This document shows, in pieces, positions 11,169-20,588 of a stretch of DNA of 64,000 nucleotides. The notes beneath the pieces were generated by a model. It was not told the origin of the DNA, searched no databases, and saw only the letters and a program-made list of their open reading frames with translations. The stretch is from Geomobilimonas luticola (GTDB lineage: Bacteria > Desulfobacterota > Desulfuromonadia > Geobacterales > Geobacteraceae). Where the stretch lies: the NCBI RefSeq assembly GCF_018476905.1, contig NZ_JAHCVK010000001.1:1116001-1180000 (forward strand), read 5' to 3'. The position numbers were made by a program, and so were the translations under genes. Position 1 is the first letter of the stretch. Every line of letters starts with the position of its first letter.

Positions 11169-11288
11169 GATGGTTTCACTCCTTCAAGGGACGTATCTGG
11201 CTGGGCATTGGCCGTGGGAAAGTCTGTCACACCTGTTACAGGGGCAAGTCCGGATAGGGACATTGTTTCATGCCGTAAAACGTTCGCT

Positions 11289-11963
11289 TCAACTGCGGGT
11301 GGCGACCCAGATCGTGTGCCGGTTCCCGCCGGCGGAGCCGCGCGCCCTCACTCCGAACTCCTCCACGTCAAAACCGGCCCGGCACAAACGCTTGGTGAAG
11401 GCCAAGTCAGGACCGGCCGACCATACGGCCAGTACGCCGGCTGGCTGCAGCGCGGTAAAGGCAACCTTGAGGCCGGCGTCGGTATAGAGCCAGTCGTTGC
11501 CTTTGCGGGTCAAGCCCTCGGGGCCGTTATCCACGTCGAGCAGGATGGCGCTGTAGGCCTGATGCTCCGTCCGCAGGACGAGGGCGACGTCGGCCTCCCG
11601 GACCGTGACGCGAGGGTCCCGAAGGGGGTGGCCGGTCAGTTCCCCAAGGAATTTCCGGTTCCATTCCACCACCGCCGGCACCAGTTCGGCCACTACCACC
11701 CTGCTTTCGGTGCCGAGCAGCCGCAGTGCGGCAGCGGTGGTGAACCCCATGCCCAACCCTCCGATCAGGATACGGGGAGACGGCCGGTTGCCGATACGTG
11801 CACACGCATACTCGGCCAGGGCATCTTCCGAGCCGTGGATGCGACTGTTCATGAGTTCACAGCCGTTCACCCGTATGGAAAACTCCTTGCCCCGGGCATA
11901 GAGGCCCAGTTCGGCGCTGTCGCCGGGTACCCGTGCTCTGTCAACAAACTCCCAGGGAATCAT
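11289..11963 (-). CDS. spermidine-synthase-like SAM-binding protein
   Basis: The protein has a Rossmann SAM-type site (RILIGGLGMGFTTAAAL), an acidic VVVAELVPAVVEWNR strand and DVDNGPEGL, a pattern seen in spermidine-synthase-like proteins. At 224 residues it lacks the usual N-terminal beta-domain of true spermidine synthases, so polyamine synthesis is not assured. The ATG at 11963 has GGAG six bases upstream. Confidence 0.75.
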   Translation of the reverse strand: MIPWEFVDRARVPGDSAELGLYARGKEFSIRVNGCELMNSRIHGSEDALAEYACARIGNRPSPRILIGGLGMGFTTAAALRLLGTESRVVVAELVPAVVEWNRKFLGELTGHPLRDPRVTVREADVALVLRTEHQAYSAILLDVDNGPEGLTRKGNDWLYTDAGLKVAFTALQPAGVLAVWSAGPDLAFTKRLCRAGFDVEEFGVRARGSAGGNRHTIWVATRS

Positions 11964-12006
11964 GACCATCTCCACGCGCTGCTATCGGTAATGTTTGGCG
12001 GGTGCA

Positions 12007-13086
12007 TCAGGCAGAGGCCCCCCGGGCTGCTTTCAACCAACCCGCGAAGCGTTCTCGCGGCCTCTTGGATAAAATCCGCCCGAAGCGCTGCTGGTCGTAA
12101 AGATACAGGCAGTGCCTGATCGAGGTGTAGGGGCTGAAGGTTCTGTCGGGGTTTTCCGCAAGCAGATGGTCGCGATAATCCCGGACGGTTTTCAGATTCT
12201 CGGTCAGGCAGGTATGCAGTTCCGCCTTTTGAAAGCTGCTGTCAAGCTCCAGGATGTCCTGCACGAAGTCGTCGACTTTGTGGTCTTCGAATTCGAAATC
12301 CTTGAAAAAATGGCCCGCGATCCGCAGAAAATTGAAGGCATTCACGGTTTTTGCGCTGGCAGCCGCGGCTTTTTCTCCCGCACCACGGGCGTCATCGAGA
12401 GGATCGCTGATGGGGGCAACCGTCGCCTGTTGCATCAGTTCGGCCGTGGCGTTGCGGATTTCTTTGAATTCCCGGTCGGCCAGCTCGAACAGGGCGGAGA
12501 GGATGTTGATCCTCCGCTTGAGATCGTTGGGGATCGATTTTTTGTATTTGATCTTGTGGTCCAGCACGCTCCAGGCATCCTGGATCAGGGACCTGATCTG
12601 CACTTCGAAGGGGCGGTCCGCATAGGGCTGGTACTTCGGCTGGGACGCCATCTCGGCGCTCAGGGCCAGGTCCAGGTGCAGCCCCTTGTATCCGAAGGAG
12701 TCCTCGGTACTCTCCACGGCCGCTATCTTGTCGGTGACGTCGAGGGTCTTGAAGTGTCGTTGCAGTACCTCCGACACCACGGGGATCTGGTCTTCGTAGA
12801 GGCAGACGATCCGGATGCCGATCAGGTCGGAGATGAAATCCTTGATCTCGTAGGGCTGTTCATCGGCTTCCAGGGTGCCCTGGTACTTGCGATGGAATTT
12901 TTTTATGCACTCTTCCCTATCCTTGACCCGGCCTTCGATTTTCGTCACCTCCCCCACATCCGACCGCTTGAGCAGTGAGCCGATGACACGGACATAGGTG
13001 TCCCTCGCTTCAGCGAACTGCTTCCGGTTGCTTTCATAGTAGTTGCCGAAGACGCTTTTTTCCTGCTCAAAATCAAGAGAGGCCAT
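12007..13086 (-). CDS. RelA/SpoT-domain (p)ppGpp synthetase-like protein
   Basis: The N-terminal ~220 residues match the RelA/SpoT nucleotidyltransferase fold: VKDREECIKKFHRKY, ISDLIGIRIVCLYEDQI, FGYKGLHLDL, and PFEVQIRSLIQDAWSVLDHKI. These correspond to the ATP-binding basic segment, the metal-binding Asp region and the Q-R-A-W motif. No HD hydrolase, TGS or ACT domain is seen. It is longer (359 residues) than typical small alarmone synthetases, with a helical C-terminal extension of unknown role. Confidence 0.82.
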   Translation of the reverse strand: MASLDFEQEKSVFGNYYESNRKQFAEARDTYVRVIGSLLKRSDVGEVTKIEGRVKDREECIKKFHRKYQGTLEADEQPYEIKDFISDLIGIRIVCLYEDQIPVVSEVLQRHFKTLDVTDKIAAVESTEDSFGYKGLHLDLALSAEMASQPKYQPYADRPFEVQIRSLIQDAWSVLDHKIKYKKSIPNDLKRRINILSALFELADREFKEIRNATAELMQQATVAPISDPLDDARGAGEKAAAASAKTVNAFNFLRIAGHFFKDFEFEDHKVDDFVQDILELDSSFQKAELHTCLTENLKTVRDYRDHLLAENPDRTFSPYTSIRHCLYLYDQQRFGRILSKRPRERFAGWLKAARGASA

Positions 13087-13097
13087 GGTGAGTCCCT

Positions 13098-13601
13098 TTA
13101 TTCTCCCTTCGCATTCCAGATCGGGTTTTGTTTGTCGTCGGGGTGCAGCTTTTCGAGTTCCTCCGGATCAACATGCCAGAAGGATTTGTCGATGGCCCCT
13201 TCCTCGTATTCCCGTTTCTGGTCGTGGGCAAACGGGCACCACCAATTTTCCACTATTTTCACCAAATACACAACATACCTGAAGAGGGCGACACTCAAGG
13301 GGCAGTAGAGCTTGCAGTTGAATATCCAGAAAAACCGGTAGTGTGCCGGATGAAACCGGGAAATGTTTATGGCTGGCTGCTCATGGTTTCCATACCGATG
13401 GGAAATCCAGGCGGGGATGAACTCATCATATGATTTGATGTCCATGCCGCCGACATACTTCAAATGTGTTTTGATGAGAACGACCCCGATGACCACGAAC
13501 GGTACGGTCGTAATAATCGGCAGGTAGATGAGGGGGACTCCGAGGATCACTTTCCAGAAAGGTTGTCGTTCATAGTTACAGCCGATTTTTACTCTGTCCA
13601 T
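13098..13601 (-). CDS. hypothetical membrane protein
   Basis: The start at 13601 has an AGGAA site. The 167-residue product has one long hydrophobic stretch, about residues 17-45 (VILGVPLIYLPIITTVPFVVIGVV), probably one hairpin or two short helices. A Cys-, Trp- and Tyr-rich soluble part follows (FFWIFNCKLYCPLS, VENWWCPFAHDQK). No known family recognised. It lies 11 bp upstream of the RelA/SpoT-like gene on the same strand. Confidence 0.65.
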   Translation of the reverse strand: MDRVKIGCNYERQPFWKVILGVPLIYLPIITTVPFVVIGVVLIKTHLKYVGGMDIKSYDEFIPAWISHRYGNHEQPAINISRFHPAHYRFFWIFNCKLYCPLSVALFRYVVYLVKIVENWWCPFAHDQKREYEEGAIDKSFWHVDPEELEKLHPDDKQNPIWNAKGE

Positions 13602-13827
13602 TGTTTTTCCTGTTCCTGCAGGTGAATGCATACACGGCATGTGATCGTGAAAAGAGTCCAAAGAACTGAAGCGCAGTCCGTAACGCAATTCCCTGCGTCA
13701 GGAAACAGAACCCATACCAATTGAGATGACCGGAAAACAGGGGGGCGTCGAAATGACGAAGGGAAATGATTTCTGGTGACAGGTCAGTTGGGTAACTGTA
13801 CGCGGTTATCGGGTTTATAGCCAGGTA

Positions 13828-16800
13828 TTACGACTCCGTACCGGCAGAGACAGTGCTTTCCGGTAACGCCGCTTTTCGTGGCCGCACCTTGTGCAGCAGC
13901 CGGTCCATATAGTAGTAGACCACGGGAGTGATGTAGAGGGTCAGCAACTGCGACGTGAGCAACCCCCCCACGACCGCAAGCCCCAGCGGTTGCCGTGACT
14001 CTCCGCCGGCTCCCAGCCCCAGGGCAATGGGGATGGTTCCCATCAGGGCCGCCATGGTGGTCATCATGATCGGCCTGAAACGTACCATGGCGCCTTCATA
14101 AATGGCGTCCAGCGGGCACTTTCCGTCGGTTCTTTCGGCTTCCAGGGCGAAGTCGATCATCATGATGGCGTTCTTCTTGACGATGCCGATCAGCATGATG
14201 ATGCCGACAAAGGCATAGATGTTCAGATCGCATTTGAAGGCCATCAGGGTGATCAGCGCCCCGAAACCCGCTGCCGGCAGCCCCGACAGGATGGTGATCG
14301 GGTGGATGTAGCTTTCGTACAGCACGCCGAGCACCACGTAAATGACGAAGATCGCCATTGCCAGGAGCAGCCACAAGCCGCTGAACGAGGACTTGAAGGC
14401 CTGGGCCGTACCCTGGAAGCTGGTGCTGACCGTTGGCGGGAGAACGGTGCCGGCAAGCTTGTCGACCAGCTTCATGGCATCTCCCAAGGCGACACCGGGG
14501 CGGAGATTGAACGAGATAGTCACCGCCGGCAGCTGCCCCAGGTGGTTGACCGCCAGCGGACCGATGGTTTTTGAAATGGTGGCGATGGTTTCCAGCGGCA
14601 CCAGCTGATCTGTTTTGCCGCGAATGTAGAGCATTCCCAGCGCTGCCGGATCCCCCTGGTAGAGCGGGTCGAGTTCCATGATCACCTGGTACTGGTTGGT
14701 CGGGGCAAAGATGGAAGAGACCTGGCGCGAGCCGTAGGCATACGACAGTGCATCCTCCACCTGGAGCACGGAGAGCCCCAGGGCCGCCACCTTGTCCCGG
14801 TTGATATCCACATGCACCTGGGGATTGCTGATCTGCAGGTCGCTGGTCACGTCCAGAAGCTCCGGCAGCTCCCGCAGCTTCGCCTCGAACTCGGTGGCGG
14901 ACCGGTACAGCTCATCCGTATCCTGCCCCTGCAGGGTGAACTGGTACTGGCTTTTGGAGCTGGTCCCGCCGATCTGGATGGAGGGGACGTTTTTCAGGAA
15001 GACACGGATCCCCGGAACCGTGGCAAGCTTGGGGCGCAACTCCTGGATAATCTCGTCGGCAGAGAGTTTACGCTCCTCGCGTGGTTTGAGGCGCATGAAC
15101 AACCGGCCGGTATTGCTGCTGCCACCGCCACCGCTGCCGATGGACGACATGAACCCCTCGATATTGGGATCCTTGGCGATGATGGCCGCCACCGCTTCCT
15201 GGTGCAGTTTCATGTCGGCAAAGGAGGTCCCTTGGGCGGTCTCGGTGTCGGCGTTGAGCCGGCCGGTGTCTTCGGTCGGCAGAAAACCCTTGGGAACAGT
15301 GGTGAAGAGCCAGCCGGTAAACAGGGTGAGAACGATGGTCACCGCCATGACCGTCCGCCGGTAGTGCAGCACCCTTTTCAGGGAACGTTCGTACAGATGG
15401 AGCATGCCGTCGAAGAACCGCTCCATCACCAGGAACAGTCGGCCATGGTGTTCAGTTGCCGGCGGTTTCAGGAAACGGCTGCAGAGCATGGGGGTCAGGG
15501 TCAGGGAGACGAAGCAGGAGACCAGGATCGCCGCGCTGATCGTTATGGCGAATTCGTGCAGCAGGCGCCCCAGGATTCCCCCCATGAACAGGACCGGGAT
15601 GAAGACCGCTACCAGCGATATGGTCATGGAGATAATGGTGAATCCGATCTCTTTGGAGCCCTTGAAGGCGGCCTCCATGGCGCTCTCACCCTTTTCCATG
15701 TGCCGGACGATATTTTCCAGCATGACGATGGCGTCATCCACCACATAGCCGACCGCCAGGGTCAGGGCCATCATGGAGATGTTGTTGAGGGAAAAGCCGA
15801 GGAGATGCATGACGGTGAAGGTGCCGACGATGGACATGGGGAGCGCCAGCGACGGAATGATCGTGGCGGAAAGGTTGCGCAGAAAGAGGAAAATCACCAT
15901 GATGACCAGGCCGATGGTCAACACCAGGGTGAACTTTACGTCGTGCATCGACTCGCGGATCATGGTCGAACGGTCGTACAGGACGTTCAGATCGACCGAG
16001 GCCGGTATCTGGCTGCGAAACCCGGGGAGCAGATCCCTGACCCTGTCCACGACCTCGATGGTATTGGTTCCGGGCTGGCGGTAGACGGCCAGCACGATGG
16101 CTCGCGTGCCGTTGTACCAGCTGGCGGTCTTGGTGTTCTCCACACTGTCAAGAACAGTTCCGAGCTCTTCCAGCCTTACCGGCGAGCCGTCCCTGTACGC
16201 CACCACCAGCTTCCGGTAGGCGGCCGCCTTGAAGAGCTGGCCGCTGGCTTCGATGGTATAGGCCTGTTTTGTCCCGTCCAGAGTCCCGGTCGGCAGGTTG
16301 ACGTTTGCCTGATCGATGGCGGTTGCCACTTCGTCGATGCCGATCCGGCGGGAGGCCAGTGCCTTCGGATCGAGCTGGGCACGCACGGCGTATTTCTGCG
16401 ACCCGAACACATTCACCTGGGCCACGCCGCTGATGGTGGAGATGCGGCGCGCGATCAGGGTCTGGGCATACTCGTCCACCGTCGAGAGCGGCAGAGTCGG
16501 AGAACTGAGCGCCAGGTAGAGCACCGGCTGGTCAGCCGGGTTCACCTTGCGAAACGATGGCGGCGTCGGCATGTTTTTCGGCAAAAAACGGATGGCCAGG
16601 GAGATGGCCGCCTGGACATCCTGGGCTGCGGCATCGATATCCCGGTCGAGGTTGAACTGGAGGGTGATCCTGGTCGAGCCGATACCGTTGGTCGAGGTCA
16701 TGGAATCGACACCGGCAATGGTGGAGAGCTGGTTTTCCAGCGGGGTCGCCACCGCCGCGGCCATGGTGTCGGGATTGGCGCCGGGGAGGCTGGCGTTTAC

Positions 16801-16938
16801 CTGGATGGTGGGGAAATCCACGTTGGGGAGGTCGTTGACCGGCAGCCCGCGATAGGAGACCACCCCGAAGATCAGGATGGCGATCATGACCAGGGAGGTC
16901 ATGATCGGCCTGCGGATGAAGATATCCGCGATATTCAT
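13828..16938 (-). CDS. RND efflux transporter, HAE1/MdtB-like permease
   Basis: This is a full-length (1036 residues) inner-membrane RND pump. It starts MNIADIFIRRPIMTSLVMIA, typical of the MdtB/MdtC branch. TM4 carries the Asp pair for proton relay (LAVGYVVDDAIVMLENI). Two large periplasmic loops and 12 membrane segments are recognisable. Its ATG overlaps the stop codon of the upstream adaptor gene by one base (TAATG), so the two are translationally coupled. No TolC-type outer-membrane partner is encoded next to them. Drug or toxicant export is the family role; the substrate is unknown. Confidence 0.93.
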   Translation of the reverse strand: MNIADIFIRRPIMTSLVMIAILIFGVVSYRGLPVNDLPNVDFPTIQVNASLPGANPDTMAAAVATPLENQLSTIAGVDSMTSTNGIGSTRITLQFNLDRDIDAAAQDVQAAISLAIRFLPKNMPTPPSFRKVNPADQPVLYLALSSPTLPLSTVDEYAQTLIARRISTISGVAQVNVFGSQKYAVRAQLDPKALASRRIGIDEVATAIDQANVNLPTGTLDGTKQAYTIEASGQLFKAAAYRKLVVAYRDGSPVRLEELGTVLDSVENTKTASWYNGTRAIVLAVYRQPGTNTIEVVDRVRDLLPGFRSQIPASVDLNVLYDRSTMIRESMHDVKFTLVLTIGLVIMVIFLFLRNLSATIIPSLALPMSIVGTFTVMHLLGFSLNNISMMALTLAVGYVVDDAIVMLENIVRHMEKGESAMEAAFKGSKEIGFTIISMTISLVAVFIPVLFMGGILGRLLHEFAITISAAILVSCFVSLTLTPMLCSRFLKPPATEHHGRLFLVMERFFDGMLHLYERSLKRVLHYRRTVMAVTIVLTLFTGWLFTTVPKGFLPTEDTGRLNADTETAQGTSFADMKLHQEAVAAIIAKDPNIEGFMSSIGSGGGGSSNTGRLFMRLKPREERKLSADEIIQELRPKLATVPGIRVFLKNVPSIQIGGTSSKSQYQFTLQGQDTDELYRSATEFEAKLRELPELLDVTSDLQISNPQVHVDINRDKVAALGLSVLQVEDALSYAYGSRQVSSIFAPTNQYQVIMELDPLYQGDPAALGMLYIRGKTDQLVPLETIATISKTIGPLAVNHLGQLPAVTISFNLRPGVALGDAMKLVDKLAGTVLPPTVSTSFQGTAQAFKSSFSGLWLLLAMAIFVIYVVLGVLYESYIHPITILSGLPAAGFGALITLMAFKCDLNIYAFVGIIMLIGIVKKNAIMMIDFALEAERTDGKCPLDAIYEGAMVRFRPIMMTTMAALMGTIPIALGLGAGGESRQPLGLAVVGGLLTSQLLTLYITPVVYYYMDRLLHKVRPRKAALPESTVSAGTES

Positions 16939-18053
16939 TACTTCCCGCTCCCGGCAGGCTGCGTCTCTTTGGTTGCAACGGCCGCGCCGGGAGTCAGGCG
17001 CAGCTGGCCGTCCACGACCACGGTCTCACCCGCTGCCAGCCCCTTCTCGATGACGGTCTCATCACCCGTAGCAACTCCGGGAGTCACCTGTCGCATCTCT
17101 ACCGTCTTGTCCTGCTTTACCACGTAGACGAACTCTCCCTCCTGGCTGGTCTGGATGGCATGGGTCGGAATGACCACGGCATTTTGACGGGAGGCGAGCG
17201 TCATGACCACATCGGTAAACTGGCCCGGCCAGAGCTTGCGTGCCTTATTGGCAAAAACGCCCTTGAGTTTGATCGTGCCCGTGGCCGGATTCACGGCATT
17301 GTCCAGAAAACTGATGGTGCCGGTTTCGGTGGTTCCCGGTTCATGGGGGATAACGGCCTCGATCTTCAGTTGACCGGCGGCCATGGCCCGCTTTATTTCG
17401 GCAAGCCGTGTTTCGGGGAGGGAAAAGGTGACATAGATCGGGCTCAGCTGATTGATGGTCACGATAGGGAGATCGTTCGCCTTCACCAGGTTGCCCGGTT
17501 GCAGGGCAACGGTGCCGGTCCGGCCGGAGATGGGGGACCGGATGGAACAATAGCCGAGCTGGATTCGGGCGTTCCTGATGGCGGCCCGGTCGGAAGCCAG
17601 GGTGGCCGCCAGCGATTCGGCGTTGGAATGGAGCGATTCATACTGGTCCCGGGTTACGATGCCATCCTTCAGCAACCCTTCGTAACGGTTCGCCTGTTCA
17701 CGTGCAAATTTCGCCTGGGCCTGATCCTTGGCCAGAGTGGCCTCGTACTGGCTCAGTGTTGCCTGGAACGGCTCCGGGTCGATGCTGACCAGCAGGGCGC
17801 CCTTCTCCACGTCACTCCCTTCCGTGAAATGGACTCGCGCTATCTGGCCGGTCACCTGTGACTTTATGGCAACAGTGGTGTATGCCTCGATGTTGCCGAT
17901 GGCCTTGATCTGGACCGGAACGTCTTTTTGCACCGCCTGAGCCACCTTTACCGGCACCGGCGGCTTTGCTTTGGGCTTTTCTTTCTTGGCTGTGCAGGAA
18001 GAACAGCAAAGGAAAAGAACGGTGATAATCAGCGTTAGGGGGGTTGGCTTCAA
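16938..18053 (-). CDS. RND periplasmic adaptor (membrane fusion protein)
   Basis: The N-terminus is a signal-type sequence ending in a Cys-rich stretch (LFLCCSSCTAKK) followed by a Lys/Pro linker, so it may be lipid-anchored. Next come the lipoyl/barrel-sandwich segments (VAIKSQVTGQIARVHFTEGS, GTVALQPGNLVKANDLPIVTINQLSPIYV) around a central coiled coil. The C-terminal barrel is characteristic of MdtA/AcrA-type adaptors. It is the first gene of the two-gene pump operon. Confidence 0.9.
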   Translation of the reverse strand: MKPTPLTLIITVLFLCCSSCTAKKEKPKAKPPVPVKVAQAVQKDVPVQIKAIGNIEAYTTVAIKSQVTGQIARVHFTEGSDVEKGALLVSIDPEPFQATLSQYEATLAKDQAQAKFAREQANRYEGLLKDGIVTRDQYESLHSNAESLAATLASDRAAIRNARIQLGYCSIRSPISGRTGTVALQPGNLVKANDLPIVTINQLSPIYVTFSLPETRLAEIKRAMAAGQLKIEAVIPHEPGTTETGTISFLDNAVNPATGTIKLKGVFANKARKLWPGQFTDVVMTLASRQNAVVIPTHAIQTSQEGEFVYVVKQDKTVEMRQVTPGVATGDETVIEKGLAAGETVVVDGQLRLTPGAAVATKETQPAGSGK

Positions 18054-18200
18054 GAGGCCTTCTCCTGGTACACGAAAAATGGCGACAAAGCCGTAGTCTA
18101 AGCGTTTTGGGGGCAGCCGTCAATAGAGGACACCAGCTTGCTCATGTGGCCTGTAATTATCGGTGGAATCGGCGTTTCGCGGACACTAGAGTCGATTTTC

Positions 18201-18214
18201 TTGATGCAGGTCAA
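18201..18214 (+). promoter_or_regulatory. FNR/CRP-family binding site
   Basis: TTGATGCAGGTCAA fits the FNR-type consensus TTGAT-N4-ATCAA with one mismatch. The same 14 bases occur at the same place ahead of the second copy of this module, while the surrounding bases differ. Confidence 0.65.
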
Positions 18215-18249
18215 AGAAATGTGCCTGCAAGCATGCTATTTATGTGACC

Positions 18250-18588
18250 ATGAGCATGCTTCCTATGACCATACGGAATGTTGCCATCCTAATGCTGGTG
18301 ATCATTCTGATGATGCCTGCCGCTGTTCATGCCCACGCGCTGGAAATGCGGGGGGCTGAGACGTCCCCTGCGGCTGCTGGTGGTTGTCATGATGCAGACC
18401 ACGACGCTGATCAGGACTCGACCGGCAATCACCAGTTCGATGTCCGCTGCTGCGAACTCGACACGCCTTACGCCCTGCCATCCCCCCAGTCCCTTGTGAA
18501 ACCCGCCGTGACCGGGATTCTTGCCTGCACTCTCAACGGCAGGCAACTTGACGGTTATTCCCGAAGGATCTACAAGCCTCCCCGATAA
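18250..18588 (+). CDS. small secreted CC-motif protein, copy A
   Basis: The start at 18250 aligns with the start of the second copy. This 112-residue protein has an N-terminal hydrophobic signal (VAILMLVIILMMPAAVHAHA), then a His/Asp-rich segment (GGCHDADHDADQD) and VRCCELDTPY, ending in SRRIYKPPR. The Cys and His content suggests metal or heme binding in the periplasm, but no family was recognised. The DUF6448 gene follows 73 bp downstream. Confidence 0.6.
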   Translation: MSMLPMTIRNVAILMLVIILMMPAAVHAHALEMRGAETSPAAAGGCHDADHDADQDSTGNHQFDVRCCELDTPYALPSPQSLVKPAVTGILACTLNGRQLDGYSRRIYKPPR

Positions 18589-18661
18589 ACCTTATCCGGT
18601 TTCAGAATGAGAATTCACCGTAACGGCTTATCAACAACCACAATTCACAGGAGGCATTTCG

Positions 18662-19306
18662 ATGAAAACAATACAGGTAGTGAAGATCACATTGACAGGA
18701 ATCGCCGTAGCGGTGGCGCTCACCTTCGCAATCCCCCATAATGCCGCAGCCCATTGCGACACCCTCGATGGCCCCGTTATCCAGGATGCTCATAAGGCGT
18801 TGGAGGCGAAGGATATCACCCCGGTTCTCAAATGGGTGAAAGCGAAAGATGAGAAAGCGGTCAAAGCCGCATTTAACAAGGCAGTGGCAGCAAAAGGGGC
18901 AAACGCTGAAGCTGCCCACAACAAGTTCTTCGCTACCCTGGTGAAGATCCATCGTGCCGGCGAGGGGGCGCCCTACACGGGATTGAAGCCAGCCGGCGCC
19001 GTGGAACCAGCGGTAGCCGAAGCAGACAGGGCCCTGGCAAGCGGTTCAGCTGATGCACTGGTAAAGCTGGTTGCCGATGACATTACCGCAGGCATAAAAA
19101 AACGCTACGAACGGGCCGCGGCCGCCTACAAGCACAAGGATGAAAGTGTTGCCCAGGGGCGCGAGTTCGTTGAGGCGTATGTGGAGTTCACGCACTACGT
19201 GGAAAAACTCCACATGGATGCCACCGGCAAAGGCGCTCATGATGAGCATAAGGAACATGCCAAGCAACATGGTGGCCATGCCGGGCATGGCGCTGACAAG
19301 CACTGA
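18662..19306 (+). CDS. DUF6448 family secreted protein, copy A
   Basis: A signal peptide (GIAVAVALTFAIPHNAAA) precedes a mature helical protein starting HCDTLDGPVIQDAHKALEA. The C-terminal tail is His-rich (HDEHKEHAKQHGGHAGHG). These features match the DUF6448 family, whose function is unknown. The ATG has an AGGAGG site. The His tail and the initial HCD may bind metal; this is inference. A terminator follows immediately. Confidence 0.85.
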   Translation: MKTIQVVKITLTGIAVAVALTFAIPHNAAAHCDTLDGPVIQDAHKALEAKDITPVLKWVKAKDEKAVKAAFNKAVAAKGANAEAAHNKFFATLVKIHRAGEGAPYTGLKPAGAVEPAVAEADRALASGSADALVKLVADDITAGIKKRYERAAAAYKHKDESVAQGREFVEAYVEFTHYVEKLHMDATGKGAHDEHKEHAKQHGGHAGHGADKH

Positions 19307-19316
19307 CAGGTAGACG

Positions 19317-19342
19317 AAAGGGGCCCATTTCCGGGCCCCTTT
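19317..19342 (+). terminator. intrinsic terminator after DUF6448 copy A
   Basis: The stem AAAGGGGCCC / GGGCCCCTTT with a 6-base loop is followed by CTT. The corresponding terminator after copy B has a changed but still paired stem, so pairing is conserved. Confidence 0.88.
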
Positions 19343-19365
19343 CTTGTGTATGCCGAAGAAATGAA

Positions 19366-19845
19366 TTACATCGTTTTCCGGTCCAGACTCCGGTACTGGA
19401 TCGCCTCGGAGATGTGGTTCTCCCTGATCCCCTCGCTTCCCGCCAGATCAGCGATGGTGCGGGCCACCTTGAGGATGCGAGTGTAGGAGCGGGCAGAGAG
19501 GCCGAGGCGGTCGGTGACGAGTTCCAGCATCCGGTGGCCGGCGGCGTCCGGCTCGCAGAATTTGCGGATGAAGCGGGGGGGCATGTGGGCGTTGCAGTGG
19601 ACTTTCGTCCCCTTGAACCGCTCCCGCTGGATATCGCGGGACCGTTCTACCCGCTCCCGGATGGCCGTGGAGCTCTCCCCCTCCCGCCGGTCGGCCAGCT
19701 CGCTGTACTTCACCGCCGGCACCTCGATGTGGATGTCGATCCGGTCCAGGAGCGGTCCTGAGATGCGGGAGCGGTAGCGCTGGATCATGATCGGGGTGCA
19801 GGAGCACTGGTGCTGGGGATCGCCGCTGTAACCGCAGTGGCAGGG
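19366..19845 (-). pseudogene. comM: truncated comM (YifB / Mg-chelatase-like), C-terminal part only
   Basis: The reading frame encodes only the last ~160 residues of ComM: the Cys cluster ([15 protein letters not shown]), [23 protein letters not shown] (the arginine-finger and sensor region) and the C-terminal helical domain. A complete ComM is about 500 residues. The frame runs straight into the helix-turn-helix repeat at 19846, and the N-terminal AAA+ half with Walker A/B is absent from the window. ComM is a helicase for natural transformation, so this copy is non-functional. Confidence 0.85.
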
Positions 19846-20311
19846 GTGTGTTAACCTTTCTCTACTATACCCACTTGAAACGGCACTCGTTCTCAATTCA
19901 AATTCCTCTCGAAAAACAGCAGGTTCCCGGTTATCCCGAATTTCCCATCACCGTTGGCGAACACATCCGCAAGAAACGAATGGATCTTGGTCTCCTCCAA
20001 AGAGAAGTCGCGGAGATCATCGGAGTCACCGAGTCCTCTATCTGGAACTGGGAACATGGCACCGAACCAGAACTGCAATATAATCCAAGTATTATCAAAT
20101 TTCTAGGTTATATTCCGTTCGACTGTCCGGATGACACTGTTGGCAGGCTTGCGTGGTATAAGAGAGCGAATGGGCTCACCCTGAATGAACTGGGTCAGCA
20201 GATGCAGCGACACCCGGATCAGTTACAAGAATGGTTGAGTGGGACGCGATTCCCATTCAGAAAAAGTCAGGAAAGGATCGAACTGTTCCTGGTAAATCAG
20301 AAAACTTTCCT
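19846..20311 (+). repeat. dispersed repressor module, partial copy 1 (left gene only)
   Basis: This segment matches 44087-44560 and 52743-53216, from GTGTTAACC through the codons for the NQKTFL-like end of the helix-turn-helix protein. The ~70-bp left flank and the right-hand gene seen in copy 2 are missing. Confidence 0.8.
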
Positions 20312-20375
20312 TCATCAAGGGAAAAAGCAAGGGCATATTACCCTTCCAGACGAATCAATGCCTTTTCCAGGATGA
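19848..20375 (+). CDS. tandem helix-turn-helix (Xre-like) protein, copy 1
   Basis: The conserved core begins [20 protein letters not shown] classical HTH follows ([23 protein letters not shown]), then a second HTH-like segment ([21 protein letters not shown]). The first HTH is almost identical to the other two copies in the window. The last ~20 residues differ from them, because the repeat ends at about 20311 and the frame runs on into the neighbouring gene, overlapping it by 38 bp. Start is GTG; no good ribosome site is seen. Target and role unknown. Confidence 0.7.
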   Translation: MLTFLYYTHLKRHSFSIQIPLEKQQVPGYPEFPITVGEHIRKKRMDLGLLQREVAEIIGVTESSIWNWEHGTEPELQYNPSIIKFLGYIPFDCPDDTVGRLAWYKRANGLTLNELGQQMQRHPDQLQEWLSGTRFPFRKSQERIELFLVNQKTFLHQGKKQGHITLPDESMPFPG

Positions 20376-20586
20376 CATTGTTGACTCCCATGCCCAGATA
20401 ACCGGTCTGGCCATATGTGTCGTAATTCACCACCTTTTCCGCCAACTCATGTATGTCGGCTTCCCTGTCGTGGAATCTGTCCCGGTTTTCAATAATCCAA
20501 TAGATACGCTTTGCCAAATAATCAGGCAGTTCCTGTTCATTCTGAGCAGTTTCAGTAACGGATTGCAACTTCTCGAATACGGTCAT
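20338..20586 (-). CDS. small hypothetical protein, paralogue of its upstream neighbour
   Basis: This 82-residue protein has a GGAGG site. It aligns with the 83-residue product of the next gene through LPxxLA ... LAxxVxxYDxYxxxG ... LxxLE. It lacks the Cys pair of that neighbour. It is the last gene of an operon led by a cysteine-desulfurase-like enzyme, with a 2-bp gap. No family recognised. Confidence 0.65.
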   Translation of the reverse strand: MTVFEKLQSVTETAQNEQELPDYLAKRIYWIIENRDRFHDREADIHELAEKVVNYDTYGQTGYLGMGVNNVILEKALIRLEG

Positions 20587-20588
20587 AT

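Larger units (their letters stand above)
18200..19342 (+). repeat. duplicated secreted-protein module, copy A
   Basis: This ~1.14 kb segment contains an FNR-type box, a 112-residue secreted protein gene, a DUF6448 gene and its terminator. It is repeated in the same order and orientation at 42791-43931. The DUF6448 products differ at about 17 of 214 positions. Sequence similarity stops just after the terminator in both places. Confidence 0.9.

Noticed and set aside
9804-12119. 771-codon plus-strand frame across the PBP and spermidine-synthase-like genes
   Set aside because: It spans two real minus-strand genes; composition (Gly/Gln/His-rich) is typical of an antisense shadow.
14812-17127. 771-codon plus-strand frame over the RND permease
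   Set aside because: Antisense shadow; the opposite strand encodes a complete RND pump with all motifs.
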